Origin: Clostridium sp. N3C
Lineage (GTDB): Bacteria; Bacillota; Clostridia; Clostridiales; Clostridiaceae
Assembly: GCF_900095445.1 (NCBI RefSeq)
Contig: NZ_FMJL01000004.1
Coordinates: 1-64,000 of the forward strand
Length of the DNA stretch: 64,000 nucleotides
Reading direction: 5' to 3'
The number at the start of each line of letters is the position of its first letter. Within the stretch, counting starts at the first letter, position 1. This document shows, piece after piece, positions 1 through 10,502 of this stretch. The notes under the pieces were generated by a model. It was not told the DNA's origin. It did not search any database and saw only the letters and a program-made list of their open reading frames with translations. A program made the position numbers and the translations under genes.

Positions 1-544
1 AATAATCTATTCCTGATATTACAGTTATTATAACTGCTGCAACTAGTAGAATATCTGTTAAGGCAGATAATATATTGCTTATATTATTAATATTGAATAA
101 GAACTCAGGATAAATAGTAAAATTTAATTCAAGCAATGCGCTTATAATGGCTACTATCTGTATAACGGTTTTAATTTTACCCCAGTTGCTAGCTGAAATT
201 ACAAGTCCTTCTGCTGCGGAGATAGTTCTTAATCCTGATACTGCAAACTCTCTTGCTATAATTATTACTACCATCCAAGCAGGTATTATTCCATATTCAA
301 CTAATGAAACAAGAGCAGCAGTTACTAGCATTTTATCTGCTAAAGGATCCATTAGTTTTCCAAAACGAGTTACTTGATTTCTAGTTCTTGCAATATATCC
401 ATCTAATTTGTCTGTTAAAGATGCAAGGATGAATATAAAAGTAGCTATAACTGCACCGTAAGGTATATCTTTAACTGCAATAAATATTAAAAAAATGGGA
501 ACAAGAAATATTCTAATAATCGTTAGTTTATTTGCCAGATTCAT
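1..544 (-). CDS. pgsA: CDP-diacylglycerol--glycerol-3-phosphate 3-phosphatidyltransferase (partial, C-terminus beyond window)
   Basis: Transfers the phosphatidyl group from CDP-diacylglycerol to glycerol-3-phosphate in the membrane, the committed step to phosphatidylglycerol and cardiolipin. The 181 codons in the window begin MNLANKLTIIRI and contain the complete CDP-alcohol phosphotransferase signature DG-x2-AR-x8-G-x3-D-x3-D around residues 46-68 (LDGYIART...GKLMDPLADK), among hydrophobic segments. The ATG at 544 follows a clear AGGAGAGG site and lies inside the end of rimO (17-bp overlap), implying translational coupling. The 3' end runs off the left edge. CdsA in this window makes its substrate. 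The family assignment is firm. Confidence 0.95.
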   Translation of the reverse strand, partial: MNLANKLTIIRIFLVPIFLIFIAVKDIPYGAVIATFIFILASLTDKLDGYIARTRNQVTRFGKLMDPLADKMLVTAALVSLVEYGIIPAWMVVIIIAREFAVSGLRTISAAEGLVISASNWGKIKTVIQIVAIISALLELNFTIYPEFLFNINNISNILSALTDILLVAAVIITVISGIDY

Positions 545-1862
545 AATATACCTCTCCTTTTAAATCATATTCATCAGCTTCATAAACTTTAACTGGTACA
601 AAGCTACCAACTTTAACATTTTCTTTTATGTCAACATATATTAATCCATCAATTTCTGGCGCCATATGTTCAGTACGTCCTATAAAGTAGTTGTCCTCAA
701 TTTTTTCAATTAAAGTGTTATATATTTTTCCTATTTTACTAATGTTGTTATCTAGAGAAACCTTTTGCTGTAAAAGCATAATTTCTTCTTCTCGTTTTGC
801 CATAATCTCTTTGCTAATTTGCTCTTTCATCTTTGCAGCAGCGGTTCCCTCTTCCTGTGAATACTGAAATACCCCCATATGGGTAAAATTGTTATTTCTC
901 GCAAAAGTTAATAACTCTTGAAAATCTTCATCAGTTTCTCCAGGAAATCCGACAATAAAGGTAGTTCTTAACGCTATATCTTTTACCTTTGTTTGCAACT
1001 TTTTAATTATTGATTCAATTTCTTCTTTAGTACCTCTTCTGCCCATACGCTTTAAAATCCTATTGCTAATATGTTGTATAGGCATATCAATATATTTACA
1101 TACCTTTGGATTATTGGCTATTACCTCAATTAATTCATCTGTTATTTCTTCTGGATAAGCATATAATAATCGAATCCACTTAATACCTTCAACTTTTGAA
1201 ATTTCATTAATTAATTTAGGTAGACATTTTTCTCCGTAAAGATCTATACCATACATAGTTGTATCTTGAGCAATCAATATTAACTCTTCTATTCCTTGAT
1301 CTGCGAGACTCTCTACTTCTTTAATAATATTTTCCATCTTTCTACTTCTATAGGGACCTCTGATTTTAGGAATAGCACAATATGTACAATTATTATTGCA
1401 TCCTTCACTAATTCTTACATAAGCATAGTTTTTACCGGTAGTAATTACTCTTTCTCCCTCATTAATAACCTTATTATCAGAACATAAAAAAATCTTTTCT
1501 CTATCATTGTAAAATTTTTCAATTGCCAGAGCTATTTTATCGTAATCATTAACACCTAGAATTATATCAATTTCAGGCATTAACTCCTGCAATTCTTTTT
1601 TGTATCTTTGAGTAAGACACCCTGTTGCAATCAGTACTTTACAATTATATCTTTTCTTGTATTCAGCCATTTCCAATATAGTATTTATAGATTCTTGTTT
1701 TGAACTTTCAATAAAACCACAAGTATTTACTATAATTATATCTGCTTCTTTGGCATTATTTGTGATTGCAAATTGATCTTTAAGATTTCCTAAAATAATT
1801 TCTGTATCAACTCTATTTTTATCACATCCGAGACTTATAATACCTAGTTTGTATGCTGCCAA
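528..1862 (-). CDS. rimO: Ribosomal protein S12 methylthiotransferase RimO
   Basis: Radical SAM methylthiotransferase that adds a methylthio group to an aspartate of ribosomal protein S12. The 444-aa protein has the three-part MiaB/RimO layout: an N-terminal UPF0004 domain with Cys13, Cys48 and Cys82 for the auxiliary cluster, a radical SAM domain with Cys155-x3-Cys159-x2-Cys162, and a C-terminal TRAM domain. The opening SLGCDKNRVDTE is typical of RimO rather than MiaB. The start is a TTG six bases behind AGGAGGAAG. It sits between ftsK and pgsA, overlapping pgsA. The closest alternative, MiaB (tRNA-modifying), is less likely on the N-terminal signature and on length. Confidence 0.92.
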   Translation of the reverse strand: MAAYKLGIISLGCDKNRVDTEIILGNLKDQFAITNNAKEADIIIVNTCGFIESSKQESINTILEMAEYKKRYNCKVLIATGCLTQRYKKELQELMPEIDIILGVNDYDKIALAIEKFYNDREKIFLCSDNKVINEGERVITTGKNYAYVRISEGCNNNCTYCAIPKIRGPYRSRKMENIIKEVESLADQGIEELILIAQDTTMYGIDLYGEKCLPKLINEISKVEGIKWIRLLYAYPEEITDELIEVIANNPKVCKYIDMPIQHISNRILKRMGRRGTKEEIESIIKKLQTKVKDIALRTTFIVGFPGETDEDFQELLTFARNNNFTHMGVFQYSQEEGTAAAKMKEQISKEIMAKREEEIMLLQQKVSLDNNISKIGKIYNTLIEKIEDNYFIGRTEHMAPEIDGLIYVDIKENVKVGSFVPVKVYEADEYDLKGEVYYESGK

Positions 1863-1910
1863 TTTACTTCCTCCTAATGTTTCAACTTAATTTATATTCT
1901 ACAAGTACAT

Positions 1911-1942
1911 TTTAAAACTCTTTTTATCTTTTAACAAGAGTT
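1911..1942 (-). terminator. weak hairpin after ftsK
   Basis: Minus-strand AACTCTT pairs with AAGAGTT across a 13-nt loop and is followed by a short T run. It lies in the 87-bp gap between ftsK and rimO. The stem is AU-rich and the T run short, so termination may be only partial. Confidence 0.35.
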
Positions 1943-1949
1943 ATTATAC

Positions 1950-4196
1950 TTAATCTATTGATGAACTATTATCTAAGAACTCTTGTCTATCAATCAAAAT
2001 TTGTCTTGGTTTATTGCCATCTCTGGCAGAAATGACTCCCTTATTTTCTAATTGCTCTATTAATCTAGCAGCCCTATTATACCCTACTCTAAGTCTTCTT
2101 TGCAATAAAGAAGTGGATGCCTGTCCAGATTCTACTACTACCCTTATAGCCTCTTCCAACAAATCATCATAATCTTCATCTGCTGTATTTTCAGAATTAA
2201 TATGATTTATAATTTCTTCCTTATATTCACTTTCCGCTCCTTGGCTTTTTATAAAGTTTACTACCCTCTCAACTTCTTCTTCAGAAATAAAGGCTCCTTG
2301 AATTCTAATAGGTTTAGATTCTCCTACGGGATAAAAGAGCATATCTCCCTTACCTAAAAGTTTTTCTGCACCAGTGCAATCAAGTATGGTCCTAGAATCT
2401 ATTTGGCTAGATACTGCAAAAGAAATTCTAGAGGGTATATTGGCCTTTATTACACCAGTAATAACATCTACAGAAGGTCTTTGTGTAGCTATAACTAGGT
2501 GCATACCTGCCGCTCTTGCCATCTGTGCTAATCTACCTATGTAATCTTCTACCTCTCCAGGACATACCATCATTAAATCTGCTAGCTCGTCTACGATTAT
2601 AACTATAGCAGGCAATTTTTCCGAAACCTTACCTTTCTCTAACAATTCATTATACCCTTCCATATTTCTAACGCCATTATCCGCAAAGAGCTTGTATCTT
2701 CTTGTCATTTCATTTACAGCCCAATTTAAAGCTCCTGCTGCTTTTTTAGGGTCTGTAACTACAGGTATTAATAAATGTGGGATTCCATTGTATATATTTA
2801 ATTCTACCACTTTGGGGTCCACCATTAATAATTTTACATTCTCAGGAGAGTATTTATATAATATGCTTATTATTAAAGTATTAATACATACACTTTTACC
2901 AGAGCCAGTAGCACCTGCAATTAGTAAGTGGGGCATTTTAGATAGATCAGAAACTACACAATTGCCGGATATATCTTTACCTAGAGCAAAAGCGATATTC
3001 TTTTTGCTATTAGTAAATTCATCACTGTCTAATACTTCCCTTAGATATACCGGTATAAGTTCTTTATTAGGTACTTCTATACCTACAGCGGACTTACCTG
3101 GTATAGGAGCCTCTATGCGAACCCCCTTAGCTGCAAGACTCAAAGCAATATCATCTGCCAAATTTACTATCTTACTAACCTTCACCCCAGAATGAGGTTG
3201 TAGTTCATATCTAGTAACAGAGGGACCTTTAGTTACCTGTATAACCTTGGCATCTACACCAAAACTATTTAAAGTATCCTCCAACTTGGCAGCACTATTT
3301 AATAAATCTTTTTTATCATCCTTATTCATATTTGATATATTATTAATATTTAATAAGTCTAAAGATGGAAAATTGTATTCTTTTTTATCACTTTCCGTTG
3401 AATGTATTACAATCTCCTCAGAAATTTCTTTGGATAATTTATCATGGGTATCTCCTTTAGCCTTCTTTTCTAAATTACTATCTAAGGTGGAGTAAGAAGA
3501 ATTTTCTACATTAACATTTTTCATAAAATCTATGATTTTTATTTTCTTATTTATGTCACCAATATATTTTCCTCGATCATCATCCTCTATATTAGTAACT
3601 TTACTATTACTTTCTATGTTATCTTTTATAATAGGAGCGGCATTTCTCTTTTTATAACTACTTGATTCTTCTCTTTTAAATTTAAACTTATTTACAACAT
3701 CCATAATGGTAATATCAAAGATTATTATTAAACTAATAGCATATATTGTGAAGTAAGTTATATAACAGCCTAAACTACCTAAAAGTTTGTAGAGAGGAAC
3801 TGTAATAGTATAACCAACAATACCACCATGCAAACTAGAGCGATTATTAATAATAGCTTTTATACCAGAAAAAAAATCACCCTGATAAAAACTATTTATA
3901 TTAATTAACTGAATAAAAAGAAGGGTGTTAACTATAAATAAAACTATTCCGTAAAACTTTTTATGAAATGTTAGTTTACCATTAGTTTTTATAATTGCTG
4001 CACCTATAAGAATTAAAATAGCAGGTAAAAGATATGCTCCAATACCTATTATTATTATAAATAACATTTTGATAACTTCACCAAATATTCCAGCTCTAGA
4101 AGTAACAACACTTATTGCCGTTAATAGTCCTAAAGCTATTAAAATTATACCAATAATATCACTATGTAAATCAGATTTAACTTTCTTTTTAGCCAA
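1950..4196 (-). CDS. ftsK: DNA translocase FtsK/SpoIIIE
   Basis: Membrane-anchored, ATP-driven double-stranded DNA pump that clears chromosomes from the division or sporulation septum. The 748-aa protein has a hydrophobic N-terminus of about four membrane segments (first ~165 residues), a short charged linker, then the RecA-like motor with Walker A GATGSGKS at about 428-435 and Walker B (VDELADLMM), and a C-terminal winged-helix gamma domain ([26 protein letters not shown] region). A TTG at 4196 follows AGAGGTGAT with good spacing; an ATG six bases upstream has no spacing, so TTG is chosen. Neighbours match the tepA-spoIIIE order of Bacillus. Sequence alone does not say whether it serves vegetative division, sporulation or both. 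Confidence 0.93.
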   Translation of the reverse strand: MAKKKVKSDLHSDIIGIILIALGLLTAISVVTSRAGIFGEVIKMLFIIIIGIGAYLLPAILILIGAAIIKTNGKLTFHKKFYGIVLFIVNTLLFIQLININSFYQGDFFSGIKAIINNRSSLHGGIVGYTITVPLYKLLGSLGCYITYFTIYAISLIIIFDITIMDVVNKFKFKREESSSYKKRNAAPIIKDNIESNSKVTNIEDDDRGKYIGDINKKIKIIDFMKNVNVENSSYSTLDSNLEKKAKGDTHDKLSKEISEEIVIHSTESDKKEYNFPSLDLLNINNISNMNKDDKKDLLNSAAKLEDTLNSFGVDAKVIQVTKGPSVTRYELQPHSGVKVSKIVNLADDIALSLAAKGVRIEAPIPGKSAVGIEVPNKELIPVYLREVLDSDEFTNSKKNIAFALGKDISGNCVVSDLSKMPHLLIAGATGSGKSVCINTLIISILYKYSPENVKLLMVDPKVVELNIYNGIPHLLIPVVTDPKKAAGALNWAVNEMTRRYKLFADNGVRNMEGYNELLEKGKVSEKLPAIVIIVDELADLMMVCPGEVEDYIGRLAQMARAAGMHLVIATQRPSVDVITGVIKANIPSRISFAVSSQIDSRTILDCTGAEKLLGKGDMLFYPVGESKPIRIQGAFISEEEVERVVNFIKSQGAESEYKEEIINHINSENTADEDYDDLLEEAIRVVVESGQASTSLLQRRLRVGYNRAARLIEQLENKGVISARDGNKPRQILIDRQEFLDNSSSID

Positions 4197-4249
4197 AGTC
4201 ATCACCTCTTCTGTAAGTATTTCTACATGCAAGTATAATATCCTTTTTT

Positions 4250-4284
4250 TAATAAAATTTAACCATAGGGTAATTCCTATGGTT
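4250..4284 (-). terminator. intrinsic terminator after tepA
   Basis: On the minus strand AACCATAGG pairs with CCTATGGTT (9 bp, 6-nt loop) starting at the tepA stop codon, followed by AAATTTTATT. It separates tepA from ftsK; the T run is interrupted, so read-through is possible. Confidence 0.7.
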
Positions 4285-4969
4285 GACTCTTCTTTTCCTC
4301 TATTAATTTATAGAGTTTTGCCAATGCTTCTTTAATTCCTCCAACCTCATCTATTATACCATGTTCTACAGCCTGTTTTCCTATTAAAATGGTGCCCATA
4401 TCATTTAATAATTCATCGGATTGAAGCATAAGCTCACGGAAATGCTCTTCTGTTATTTTAGAAGTTCTTGTAACAAACTCAATTATACGCTTTTGCATCT
4501 TATTAAAGTATTCAAAGGTCTGCGGAACACCAATAACTAGTCCAGTCATCCTTATGGGATGAACAATCATTGTAGCTGTTGGCGATATAAAGGAATAATT
4601 AGCTGCTGTAGCAAGAGGTACACCTATAGAATGACCTCCACCGATAACCAAAGATACTGTAGGTTTACTTACGCTATTAATCATCTCAGCAATAGCTAAT
4701 CCTGCTTCCACATCTCCTCCTACAGTATTTAAAACAATTAAAATTCCTTCAACGTTTTCGTCTCTTTCTATAGAGATTAACTGCGGGATTATATGTTCGT
4801 ATTTAGTAGATTTAGTCTGAGGTGATGCTAAGTTATGTCCTTCAATTTGGCCAATTATAGGTATAACTTGCACCTTGTCATCTGGCTTAGGTAAATCAGA
4901 GGCACCAAGCTCTTTTATATTTTCTAATTTGTCTTCTTTTTCTTGTTCTTTAACTTTTTCATCGCTCAA
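4277..4969 (-). CDS. tepA: ClpP-family serine protease TepA/YmfB-like
   Basis: Member of the ClpP/crotonase-fold peptidases, similar to Bacillus TepA (translocation-enhancing protein), which lies next to spoIIIE. The 230-aa sequence carries the nucleophile region [14 protein letters not shown] and the histidine region [12 protein letters not shown], followed by the family-typical [17 protein letters not shown] see no signal peptide; a charged, Glu/Lys-rich tail precedes the fold, consistent with a cytoplasmic protein. The start is TTG at 4969 behind GGAGGG; the longer in-frame ATG upstream has no ribosome site. It follows dapG by about 70 bp. The physiological substrate is unknown; the family call is strong, the name rests on synteny. 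Confidence 0.85.
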   Translation of the reverse strand: MSDEKVKEQEKEDKLENIKELGASDLPKPDDKVQVIPIIGQIEGHNLASPQTKSTKYEHIIPQLISIERDENVEGILIVLNTVGGDVEAGLAIAEMINSVSKPTVSLVIGGGHSIGVPLATAANYSFISPTATMIVHPIRMTGLVIGVPQTFEYFNKMQKRIIEFVTRTSKITEEHFRELMLQSDELLNDMGTILIGKQAVEHGIIDEVGGIKEALAKLYKLIEEKKSQP

Positions 4970-5040
4970 ATTAATCCCTCCATATGCATTTGTATATTTA
5001 TTCTGCACATAAAGGGCTTATAATATACTAAAATTTATTA

Positions 5041-6240
5041 TTATAAATTAAATTCATTATGAAGAGCAATAATTGCCTTTTCTGTATTACATGAATTTAC
5101 AAGACACCAAATGGTCATGTGAGAGTCTGCCGTTTGTAAAACCTGAATTTTTTCTCTTTTTAATGTACTTAAAATCCTTGCCATAACACCAGGTACACCT
5201 TTCATACCTGAACCTACTACAGCTATTTTACTACATTGCTCCTCTTTACTATATTTTATATTTAATTTATTTAACAAATCATATACAAAGTTCTTATCTT
5301 TGTCATCAATAGTAAAGACTTTTTCCTTTGGAAATACATTTATTAAGTCAATACTAATATTATTTTGTCCTAATATATCTAATATGTTATCATATTCAGC
5401 ATTTTCAGAGTTGCTTTCATATGGAATCCTAATTTGAACTCTATCATTCATATAGGTTATACCAGTTATTATCTTTTTTTCTCCTTTATAGTCTACAGAT
5501 TTAGTAATACTTGTTCCTTCACAGTTATTCAAAGTGTTTTTTATAGATAATTTCACATTATATTTCATAGCAGCTTCAATAGCTTTAGGATGAATAACCT
5601 TTGCTCCTTGATCTGCTAATTGAAACACTTCGTTATAAGATATTTCAGATATTAATGAGGCATTGTTTACTATTTTAGGATCAGCAGTCATTATTCCATT
5701 AACATCCGTATATATTTCTACTTCTTCAGCTCCTAATGCACCACCAATAATAACTGCTGAAAGGTCGCTTCCGCCTCTTCCGAGAGTTGTTATATCACCA
5801 TCTTCTGTTATTCCTTGAAAGCCTGTTATAATTGGTATAACTGAGGATTTAAGTAGGCCTAAAATTCCATCTGTATTAACTTTTATAACTTCTGCCTGGC
5901 TATAATCATTATTTGTAATTATTCCAGCTTGTCCTCCTGTCATTGGAATGGCTTCAAGACCTGCCTCGTACAAATCTGAAGCCAATACTACTGAACTTAT
6001 AATCTCACCACAACTAATTAAAAGATCACTGGCTCTTTTATTATTATTTTGAAAATCTTTGTCTATTAAAGATAAAAGAGTATCGGTGGCATATGTATCG
6101 CCTTTTCTGCCCATAGCTGATACAACAACCACAGGTAATTTACCATTTTTCTTACATTCAATTATTTTATTAATAACTAATTGTCTTCTTTCCTTAGTAG
6201 ATAGGGATGTTCCCCCAAACTTTTGAACTACAATATTCAT
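5041..6240 (-). CDS. dapG: Aspartate kinase
   Basis: Phosphorylates L-aspartate, the first step to lysine, threonine, methionine and diaminopimelate. The 399-aa protein starts MNIVVQKFGGTSLS with the amino-acid-kinase phosphate-binding motif KFGGTS at 7-12, has the TLGRGGSDLSA substrate loop near 150-165 and two C-terminal ACT regulatory domains. Length and context (ymxH upstream, tepA downstream) match DapG of Bacillus, which feeds diaminopimelate and dipicolinate synthesis. In Bacillus the spoVFA-spoVFB-asd genes and dapA flank dapG; none is here. Only 15 bp separates it from ymxH, so no lysine riboswitch fits between them. Symbol by synteny; it could equally be named lysC. Confidence 0.92.
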   Translation of the reverse strand: MNIVVQKFGGTSLSTKERRQLVINKIIECKKNGKLPVVVVSAMGRKGDTYATDTLLSLIDKDFQNNNKRASDLLISCGEIISSVVLASDLYEAGLEAIPMTGGQAGIITNNDYSQAEVIKVNTDGILGLLKSSVIPIITGFQGITEDGDITTLGRGGSDLSAVIIGGALGAEEVEIYTDVNGIMTADPKIVNNASLISEISYNEVFQLADQGAKVIHPKAIEAAMKYNVKLSIKNTLNNCEGTSITKSVDYKGEKKIITGITYMNDRVQIRIPYESNSENAEYDNILDILGQNNISIDLINVFPKEKVFTIDDKDKNFVYDLLNKLNIKYSKEEQCSKIAVVGSGMKGVPGVMARILSTLKREKIQVLQTADSHMTIWCLVNSCNTEKAIIALHNEFNL

Positions 6241-6255
6241 AGTTTTCCTCCAAGG

Positions 6256-6531
6256 TTATAATCTTGTTTTTTTCATTAAATCTTCATCAGCATCAATTAT
6301 TATAGTTCTTGAACCAATTTTTTTTACACAATCCCAAGAAACTTCAATAATTTCATTATTGCTAAAGAAGCTAAATCTAGATTGTGTTTTATTTAAAATA
6401 ATCAATTTTAAGTAACCATTCTCGTCTATTATAACATCATTATTTGCTAAATAACTGTATTTTTCTCCATCATTTACATTAATAATTTCATATTTTTCTA
6501 TATCACTATAAAGCTTCATATTATCACCCAT
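6256..6531 (-). CDS. ymxH: YlmC/YmxH family PRC-barrel sporulation protein
   Basis: Small 91-aa protein of the YlmC/YmxH family, a PRC-barrel-like fold found throughout spore formers. The sequence shows beta-rich stretches (LYSDIEKYEIINV, DVIIDENGYLKLIIL) ending in VSWDCVKKIGSRTIIID, the family's characteristic tail. The ATG at 6531 has AGGAGGT eight bases upstream; a second ATG four codons in has a weaker site. It lies between the M16 peptidase and dapG as in Bacillus. Biochemical function is unknown; association with sporulation is a family-level inference. Confidence 0.85.
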   Translation of the reverse strand: MGDNMKLYSDIEKYEIINVNDGEKYSYLANNDVIIDENGYLKLIILNKTQSRFSFFSNNEIIEVSWDCVKKIGSRTIIIDADEDLMKKTRL

Positions 6532-6596
6532 AATATATACCTCCTTAATTCTATTATTATGAAATTTCCAGGTGCTATATTACAGGTGATTATTAT

Positions 6597-7898
6597 TTAT
6601 ACCAGTTTACTTTTATTTTCTTGCTTGAAGGCAACCTTATCAAGGTTAAGTATTTCATTACATTTTTCAATACTAATTTTATTACCAACAAAGGCCGCAT
6701 TTAAAATTTTATTGGAGAAAGTAGATTCCATAACTTCTTGTAGCTTTTCTGTAGTTATATTATCTATTTTTTTAATAATCTCCACTGGTTCATTTATCTT
6801 ATTCAAAAATAGAGCAGACTTACCATTACTAAACATACGGCTGCTAGTACTCTCTAATCCTAAAATGTAATTGCCCTTTATCTGTTCCTTTGCTTTAATT
6901 AACTTTTCTCCAGCAATGGAGCTGTTGATAAATTTATCTAACTCCTCTGTTATTAATTGAAGAGCATCTGTAGCATAATTTGGATTTAAGCCAGTATATA
7001 TATTAATTACGCCTGCATTATTAAATGAGCTAATATAAGAATATATAGTATAGCATAAACCATATTCTTCCCTAACTTTTTGAAATAATAAGGAAGATAC
7101 TCCACCACCTAAAATGTTATTTAAGAGCAAAAGAGGATATAAATCGTCATCTCCAGTAGGAAGTCCCTTCATACCTAGACTAATATGAAGCTGCTCTATA
7201 TCCTTAAGTTTATATGAGCTTCCCCTTTGTATCTCTGAATAGGGGTAATGGGTAATTATTTTATTTTTACTTACCCAATGTCCAAAGTAATTATTTACTA
7301 GCTCTTCTACTTTGCTAATATCTACATTACCACAGATAGAAATAACAGAGTTTTCTGGTATATAATAAGATTGAACATAATCTACAAGCTGTTGTCTAGT
7401 AAAACTCCTTACGGTTTCTTCAAGGCCTAAAATAGGTAATGACAATGAGTCTTCACCCCAAGTTACCTTACTATGAAGTTCACTAACTACATCTTCAGGA
7501 CTATCTTCAGTCATATTTATTTCTTCTATTATCACGCCTTTTTCCCGTTCAATATCCTCTTCACTAAACTTGCTATTAAATAACATATCAGCCAGAACTT
7601 CTAAAGCTAGTTCCAAGTGAGAATCTAAGAGTTTTATATAAAAACAGGTGGCTTCTTTTCCTGTAAAGGCATTCATTTGACCGCCTACATCTTCAATTAC
7701 CTCTGCTAATTCCTTAGCACTTCTATTTTTTGTGCCTTTAAAAAGCATGTGCTCTATAAAATGGGAGATTCCATTGTTATTCACATTTTCGTTCCTAGAA
7801 CCATTTTCTATCCATAGACCAACACTAACGGATCTTACATAATCTATTTTTTCAATTACTACTCTAAGACCATTTGATAATCTTATCATATTATACAT
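6597..7898 (-). CDS. mlpA: M16 family zinc metallopeptidase (MlpA/YmxG-like)
   Basis: Insulinase/processing-peptidase family member. The 433-aa protein has the inverted zinc motif HxxEH as HFIEHMLF (His46, Glu49, His50) with the downstream acidic region EREKGVIIEEINMTEDSP carrying the third ligand, then the second, non-catalytic M16 domain. This two-domain length is typical. It sits directly downstream of pnp and upstream of ymxH, as mlpA (ymxG) does in Bacillus. The ribosome site is AGGAGG with a slightly long 11-nt spacing. No signal peptide, so it is probably cytoplasmic. The peptide substrate is not known. Confidence 0.9.
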   Translation of the reverse strand: MYNMIRLSNGLRVVIEKIDYVRSVSVGLWIENGSRNENVNNNGISHFIEHMLFKGTKNRSAKELAEVIEDVGGQMNAFTGKEATCFYIKLLDSHLELALEVLADMLFNSKFSEEDIEREKGVIIEEINMTEDSPEDVVSELHSKVTWGEDSLSLPILGLEETVRSFTRQQLVDYVQSYYIPENSVISICGNVDISKVEELVNNYFGHWVSKNKIITHYPYSEIQRGSSYKLKDIEQLHISLGMKGLPTGDDDLYPLLLLNNILGGGVSSLLFQKVREEYGLCYTIYSYISSFNNAGVINIYTGLNPNYATDALQLITEELDKFINSSIAGEKLIKAKEQIKGNYILGLESTSSRMFSNGKSALFLNKINEPVEIIKKIDNITTEKLQEVMESTFSNKILNAAFVGNKISIEKCNEILNLDKVAFKQENKSKLV

Positions 7899-7914
7899 GC
7901 TATCAAGAACCTCC

Positions 7915-7942
7915 TATAAAAAATAAAAAGGCTTGCGCCCTT
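7915..7942 (-). terminator. intrinsic terminator after pnp
   Basis: Minus-strand AAGGGC-GCAA-GCCTTT hairpin followed by TTATTTTTTAT lies between pnp and the M16 peptidase gene. The stem is 6 bp with one G-U pair and the tetraloop is stable. Confidence 0.65.
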
Positions 7943-7952
7943 CTATTTTTTT

Positions 7953-10061
7953 TTATATTTCCTTTTCATCATTTTCAGCAGTTTTAATAGCGTCTTTTCT
8001 GGATAAATTCACTCTTCCTTGACTATCTATTTCTACTACTTTTACTAGGATTTCATCACCTATTGAAACTACATCCTCTACTTTGTTTACTCTAGAAACA
8101 TCTAATTTTGAGATATGTACTAAACCTTCTTTGTTTGGAAGTATTTCTACAAAAGCTCCAAAATTAGTAATTTTAGTTACCTTTCCTAAGTACACTTCAC
8201 CTACTTGAACATCTCTAGTTAAATCTTCTATCATTTTAATTGCCCTTTTAGCACCTACACTATCACTGGACATAACAAATATTTTTCCATCATCCTTGAT
8301 GTCTATTTTTACACCAGTTTCAGCAATTATCTTATTGATAACTTTTCCACCAGTACCAATTACATCACGAATCTTTTCTGGATCAATATTTATAGAATAA
8401 GCTCTTGGTGCATATGGAGATAATTCATCTCTATACTTAGGTATGCAAGCATTGATTTTTTCTATAATAAATAGTCTAGCTTCTCTGGCCTTGTCGATAG
8501 CCTTTCTAATTACGGTATTTGATAGACCTTTTAACTTTGTGTCTACCTGTATAGCTGTTATACCTTCCACAGTACCTGCTACCTTAAAATCCATATCTCC
8601 AAAGAAGTCTTCTATACCCTGTATATCTGTTAATACTTCTTCTTGAGTTAAATCTTCGCTTGTTACCAATCCCATAGCAATACCAGCTGCCGGTCTCCTA
8701 ATTGGAACTCCTGCATCTAATAGAGCTAAAGTACTAGCACATACACTGGCCTGTGAAGTAGAACCATTTGAACTTAATACTTCTGATACTAATCTAATGG
8801 TATATGGGAATTCTTCCTCTGATGGTATTAATGGAAGCAAAGCCTTTTCTGCTAAAGCACCATGACCGATTTCTCTTCTTCCTGGGCCTCTCATAGGTCT
8901 AACTTCTCCAACACTGTATGATGGGAAGTTGTAATGATGTATATATCTCTTGAATTCCTCTTCTCCAAGACCATCTAAAATCTGGACATCTCCTAAAGGT
9001 CCTAGTGTTGCTACAGTCATAACCTGTGTCAGACCTCTTGTAAATAAACCAGTTCCATGAGTTCTAGACAATATACCAACTTCACAACTTATAGGTCTAA
9101 TTTCATCAAACTTTCTTTCATCAGGTCTTCTTTTATCAACTAAAATCATATTTCGTACAATACTCTTTTGTAGTCTATAAACTACATCATTAATATCTGC
9201 CAAGTTATCAGGATATTTTTCATCAAATTCTGCTGATATTTTCTCTTTAACAGCATCCATTGCAGCATTTCTTGCATCTCTATCAGCTATGTACATTGCT
9301 TCTTTGATCATATCGTAAGCAAATTCAGTAACTTCTTTTTCTATTACCTCATCTACTTTATAAACCTCATAGTCAGCCTTAGGCTTACCATAGTTTTTCA
9401 TAAGCTCTTCTTGGAATATAGCCAATTTTTTACATTCCTCAAAACCAAACATGATGGCATCGTACATAACATCTTCTGGTATTTCCTGACCACCAGCTTC
9501 TATCATCATTACTTTTTCCTTGGTAGCAGAAACTGTTAAGTCTAAGGTACTATGTTCTCTTTCCTTTGAAGTTGGATTTAATACAAATTTACCATCCACT
9601 AATCCGACAGAAACAGTACCTACTGGATCAGTAAAAGGAATGCTAGATAAGCAAAGTGCTAAGGAAGCAGCATTCATTGCTAAAATTTCTGGTGGATTAT
9701 CCGGTTCAACGGATAAAACAGTACAAACGATCTGAACATCGTTTCTGTAACCCTTTGGGAAAAGAGGCCTTAAAGGTCTATCAATTGCTCTACCACTTAG
9801 GATAGCGTTTTCAGTAGGTTTTCCTTCCCTCTTTATAAATCCTCCTGGTATTTTTCCTACAGCATATAATCTTTCTTCATATTCCACACTCAATGGAAAA
9901 AAGTCTATACCTTCACGTGGCTTATCTGAAGCGTTAACATTAACTAATACAACAGTATCTCCGTAACTAACTAAAAGAGCTGTATTTGATAACATTCCAA
10001 CTTTACCATATTCAGCTTTTAACTTTCTGCCTGCTATTTCATATTCAAATATATGGCTCAT
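7953..10061 (-). CDS. pnp: Polynucleotide phosphorylase
   Basis: Phosphorolytic 3'-5' exoribonuclease that degrades mRNA and can add 3' tails; a trimeric cytoplasmic enzyme. The 702-aa protein has two RNase PH-like domains (the second contains the [16 protein letters not shown] region), a KH domain ([22 protein letters not shown]) and a C-terminal S1 domain ([21 protein letters not shown]), in the standard order. The start is the ATG of MSHIFEYE at 10061, eight bases behind AAAGGAGGT; the upstream TTG lies in front of that site and is rejected. It follows rpsO as in most bacteria, separated by a terminator-like hairpin. Confidence 0.97.
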   Translation of the reverse strand: MSHIFEYEIAGRKLKAEYGKVGMLSNTALLVSYGDTVVLVNVNASDKPREGIDFFPLSVEYEERLYAVGKIPGGFIKREGKPTENAILSGRAIDRPLRPLFPKGYRNDVQIVCTVLSVEPDNPPEILAMNAASLALCLSSIPFTDPVGTVSVGLVDGKFVLNPTSKEREHSTLDLTVSATKEKVMMIEAGGQEIPEDVMYDAIMFGFEECKKLAIFQEELMKNYGKPKADYEVYKVDEVIEKEVTEFAYDMIKEAMYIADRDARNAAMDAVKEKISAEFDEKYPDNLADINDVVYRLQKSIVRNMILVDKRRPDERKFDEIRPISCEVGILSRTHGTGLFTRGLTQVMTVATLGPLGDVQILDGLGEEEFKRYIHHYNFPSYSVGEVRPMRGPGRREIGHGALAEKALLPLIPSEEEFPYTIRLVSEVLSSNGSTSQASVCASTLALLDAGVPIRRPAAGIAMGLVTSEDLTQEEVLTDIQGIEDFFGDMDFKVAGTVEGITAIQVDTKLKGLSNTVIRKAIDKAREARLFIIEKINACIPKYRDELSPYAPRAYSINIDPEKIRDVIGTGGKVINKIIAETGVKIDIKDDGKIFVMSSDSVGAKRAIKMIEDLTRDVQVGEVYLGKVTKITNFGAFVEILPNKEGLVHISKLDVSRVNKVEDVVSIGDEILVKVVEIDSQGRVNLSRKDAIKTAENDEKEI

Positions 10062-10120
10062 GGTTTTAAAACCTCCTTTCAATACACTAATATTATTTAC
10101 AAAATAATACTTATTATAAT

Positions 10121-10154
10121 TTTTTTAAAATAATAGAGCGGATTAACCGCTCTA
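10121..10154 (-). terminator. rpsO-pnp hairpin/terminator
   Basis: Minus-strand TAGAGCGG-TTAAT-CCGCTCTA (8-bp stem) followed by TTATTTTAAAA lies between rpsO and pnp. It probably ends most rpsO transcripts while letting some continue into pnp, as at this junction in other bacteria. Confidence 0.7.
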
Positions 10155-10155
10155 G

Positions 10156-10419
10156 CTATTTTCTTAATCCTAGTTTTTCAATTATATTACGATATCTTGT
10201 AATATCTTGAGCCATTAAATAATTTAATAGACCTCTTCTCTGTCCAACCATCATTAGAAGACCTCTTCTTGAATGGTGGTCCTTCTTATGAGTCTTTAAA
10301 TGCTCATTTAAATGATTGATTCTCTCTGTTAATAATGCGATTTGTACTTCAGGTGAACCTGTATCACCTTCGTGTCTACCAAATTCCTTAATGATTTCAG
10401 TTTTTCTTGCCTTATCCAT
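10156..10419 (-). CDS. rpsO: 30S ribosomal protein S15
   Basis: Small-subunit protein binding 16S rRNA in the central domain early in assembly. The 87-aa sequence is full length and shows the family core: [38 protein letters not shown] and [11 protein letters not shown]. It has a strong GGAGGTG ribosome site and its own promoter and 5' leader (10503-10531). Translation of S15 is autoregulated through its leader in several bacteria; the leader here contains a small hairpin that could serve this. Confidence 0.97.
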   Translation of the reverse strand: MDKARKTEIIKEFGRHEGDTGSPEVQIALLTERINHLNEHLKTHKKDHHSRRGLLMMVGQRRGLLNYLMAQDITRYRNIIEKLGLRK

Positions 10420-10497
10420 ATTTACACCTCCGAAATATAATCCCCTTGCTCCAAGAATAAAGTTGGCAATTCTTAATTCATAGAGTAAGGTTCACAA
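10420..10497 (-). promoter_or_regulatory. rpsO 5' leader, candidate S15 autoregulatory RNA
   Basis: About 75 nt separate the predicted start of transcription from the rpsO ATG. The leader has a hairpin AAGAAT/ATTCTT (10-nt loop) followed by a purine-rich GGAGCAAGGGG stretch and then the GGAGGTG site. S15 leaders bind their own protein in several lineages; the resemblance here is only in placement and general form. Confidence 0.35.
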
Positions 10498-10502
10498 AAT
10501 GT

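Noticed and set aside
2692..3195. 167-codon open frame on the plus strand
   Set aside because: Lies wholly inside ftsK on the other strand, with no ribosome site and no recognisable domain; a shadow of the FtsK motor.
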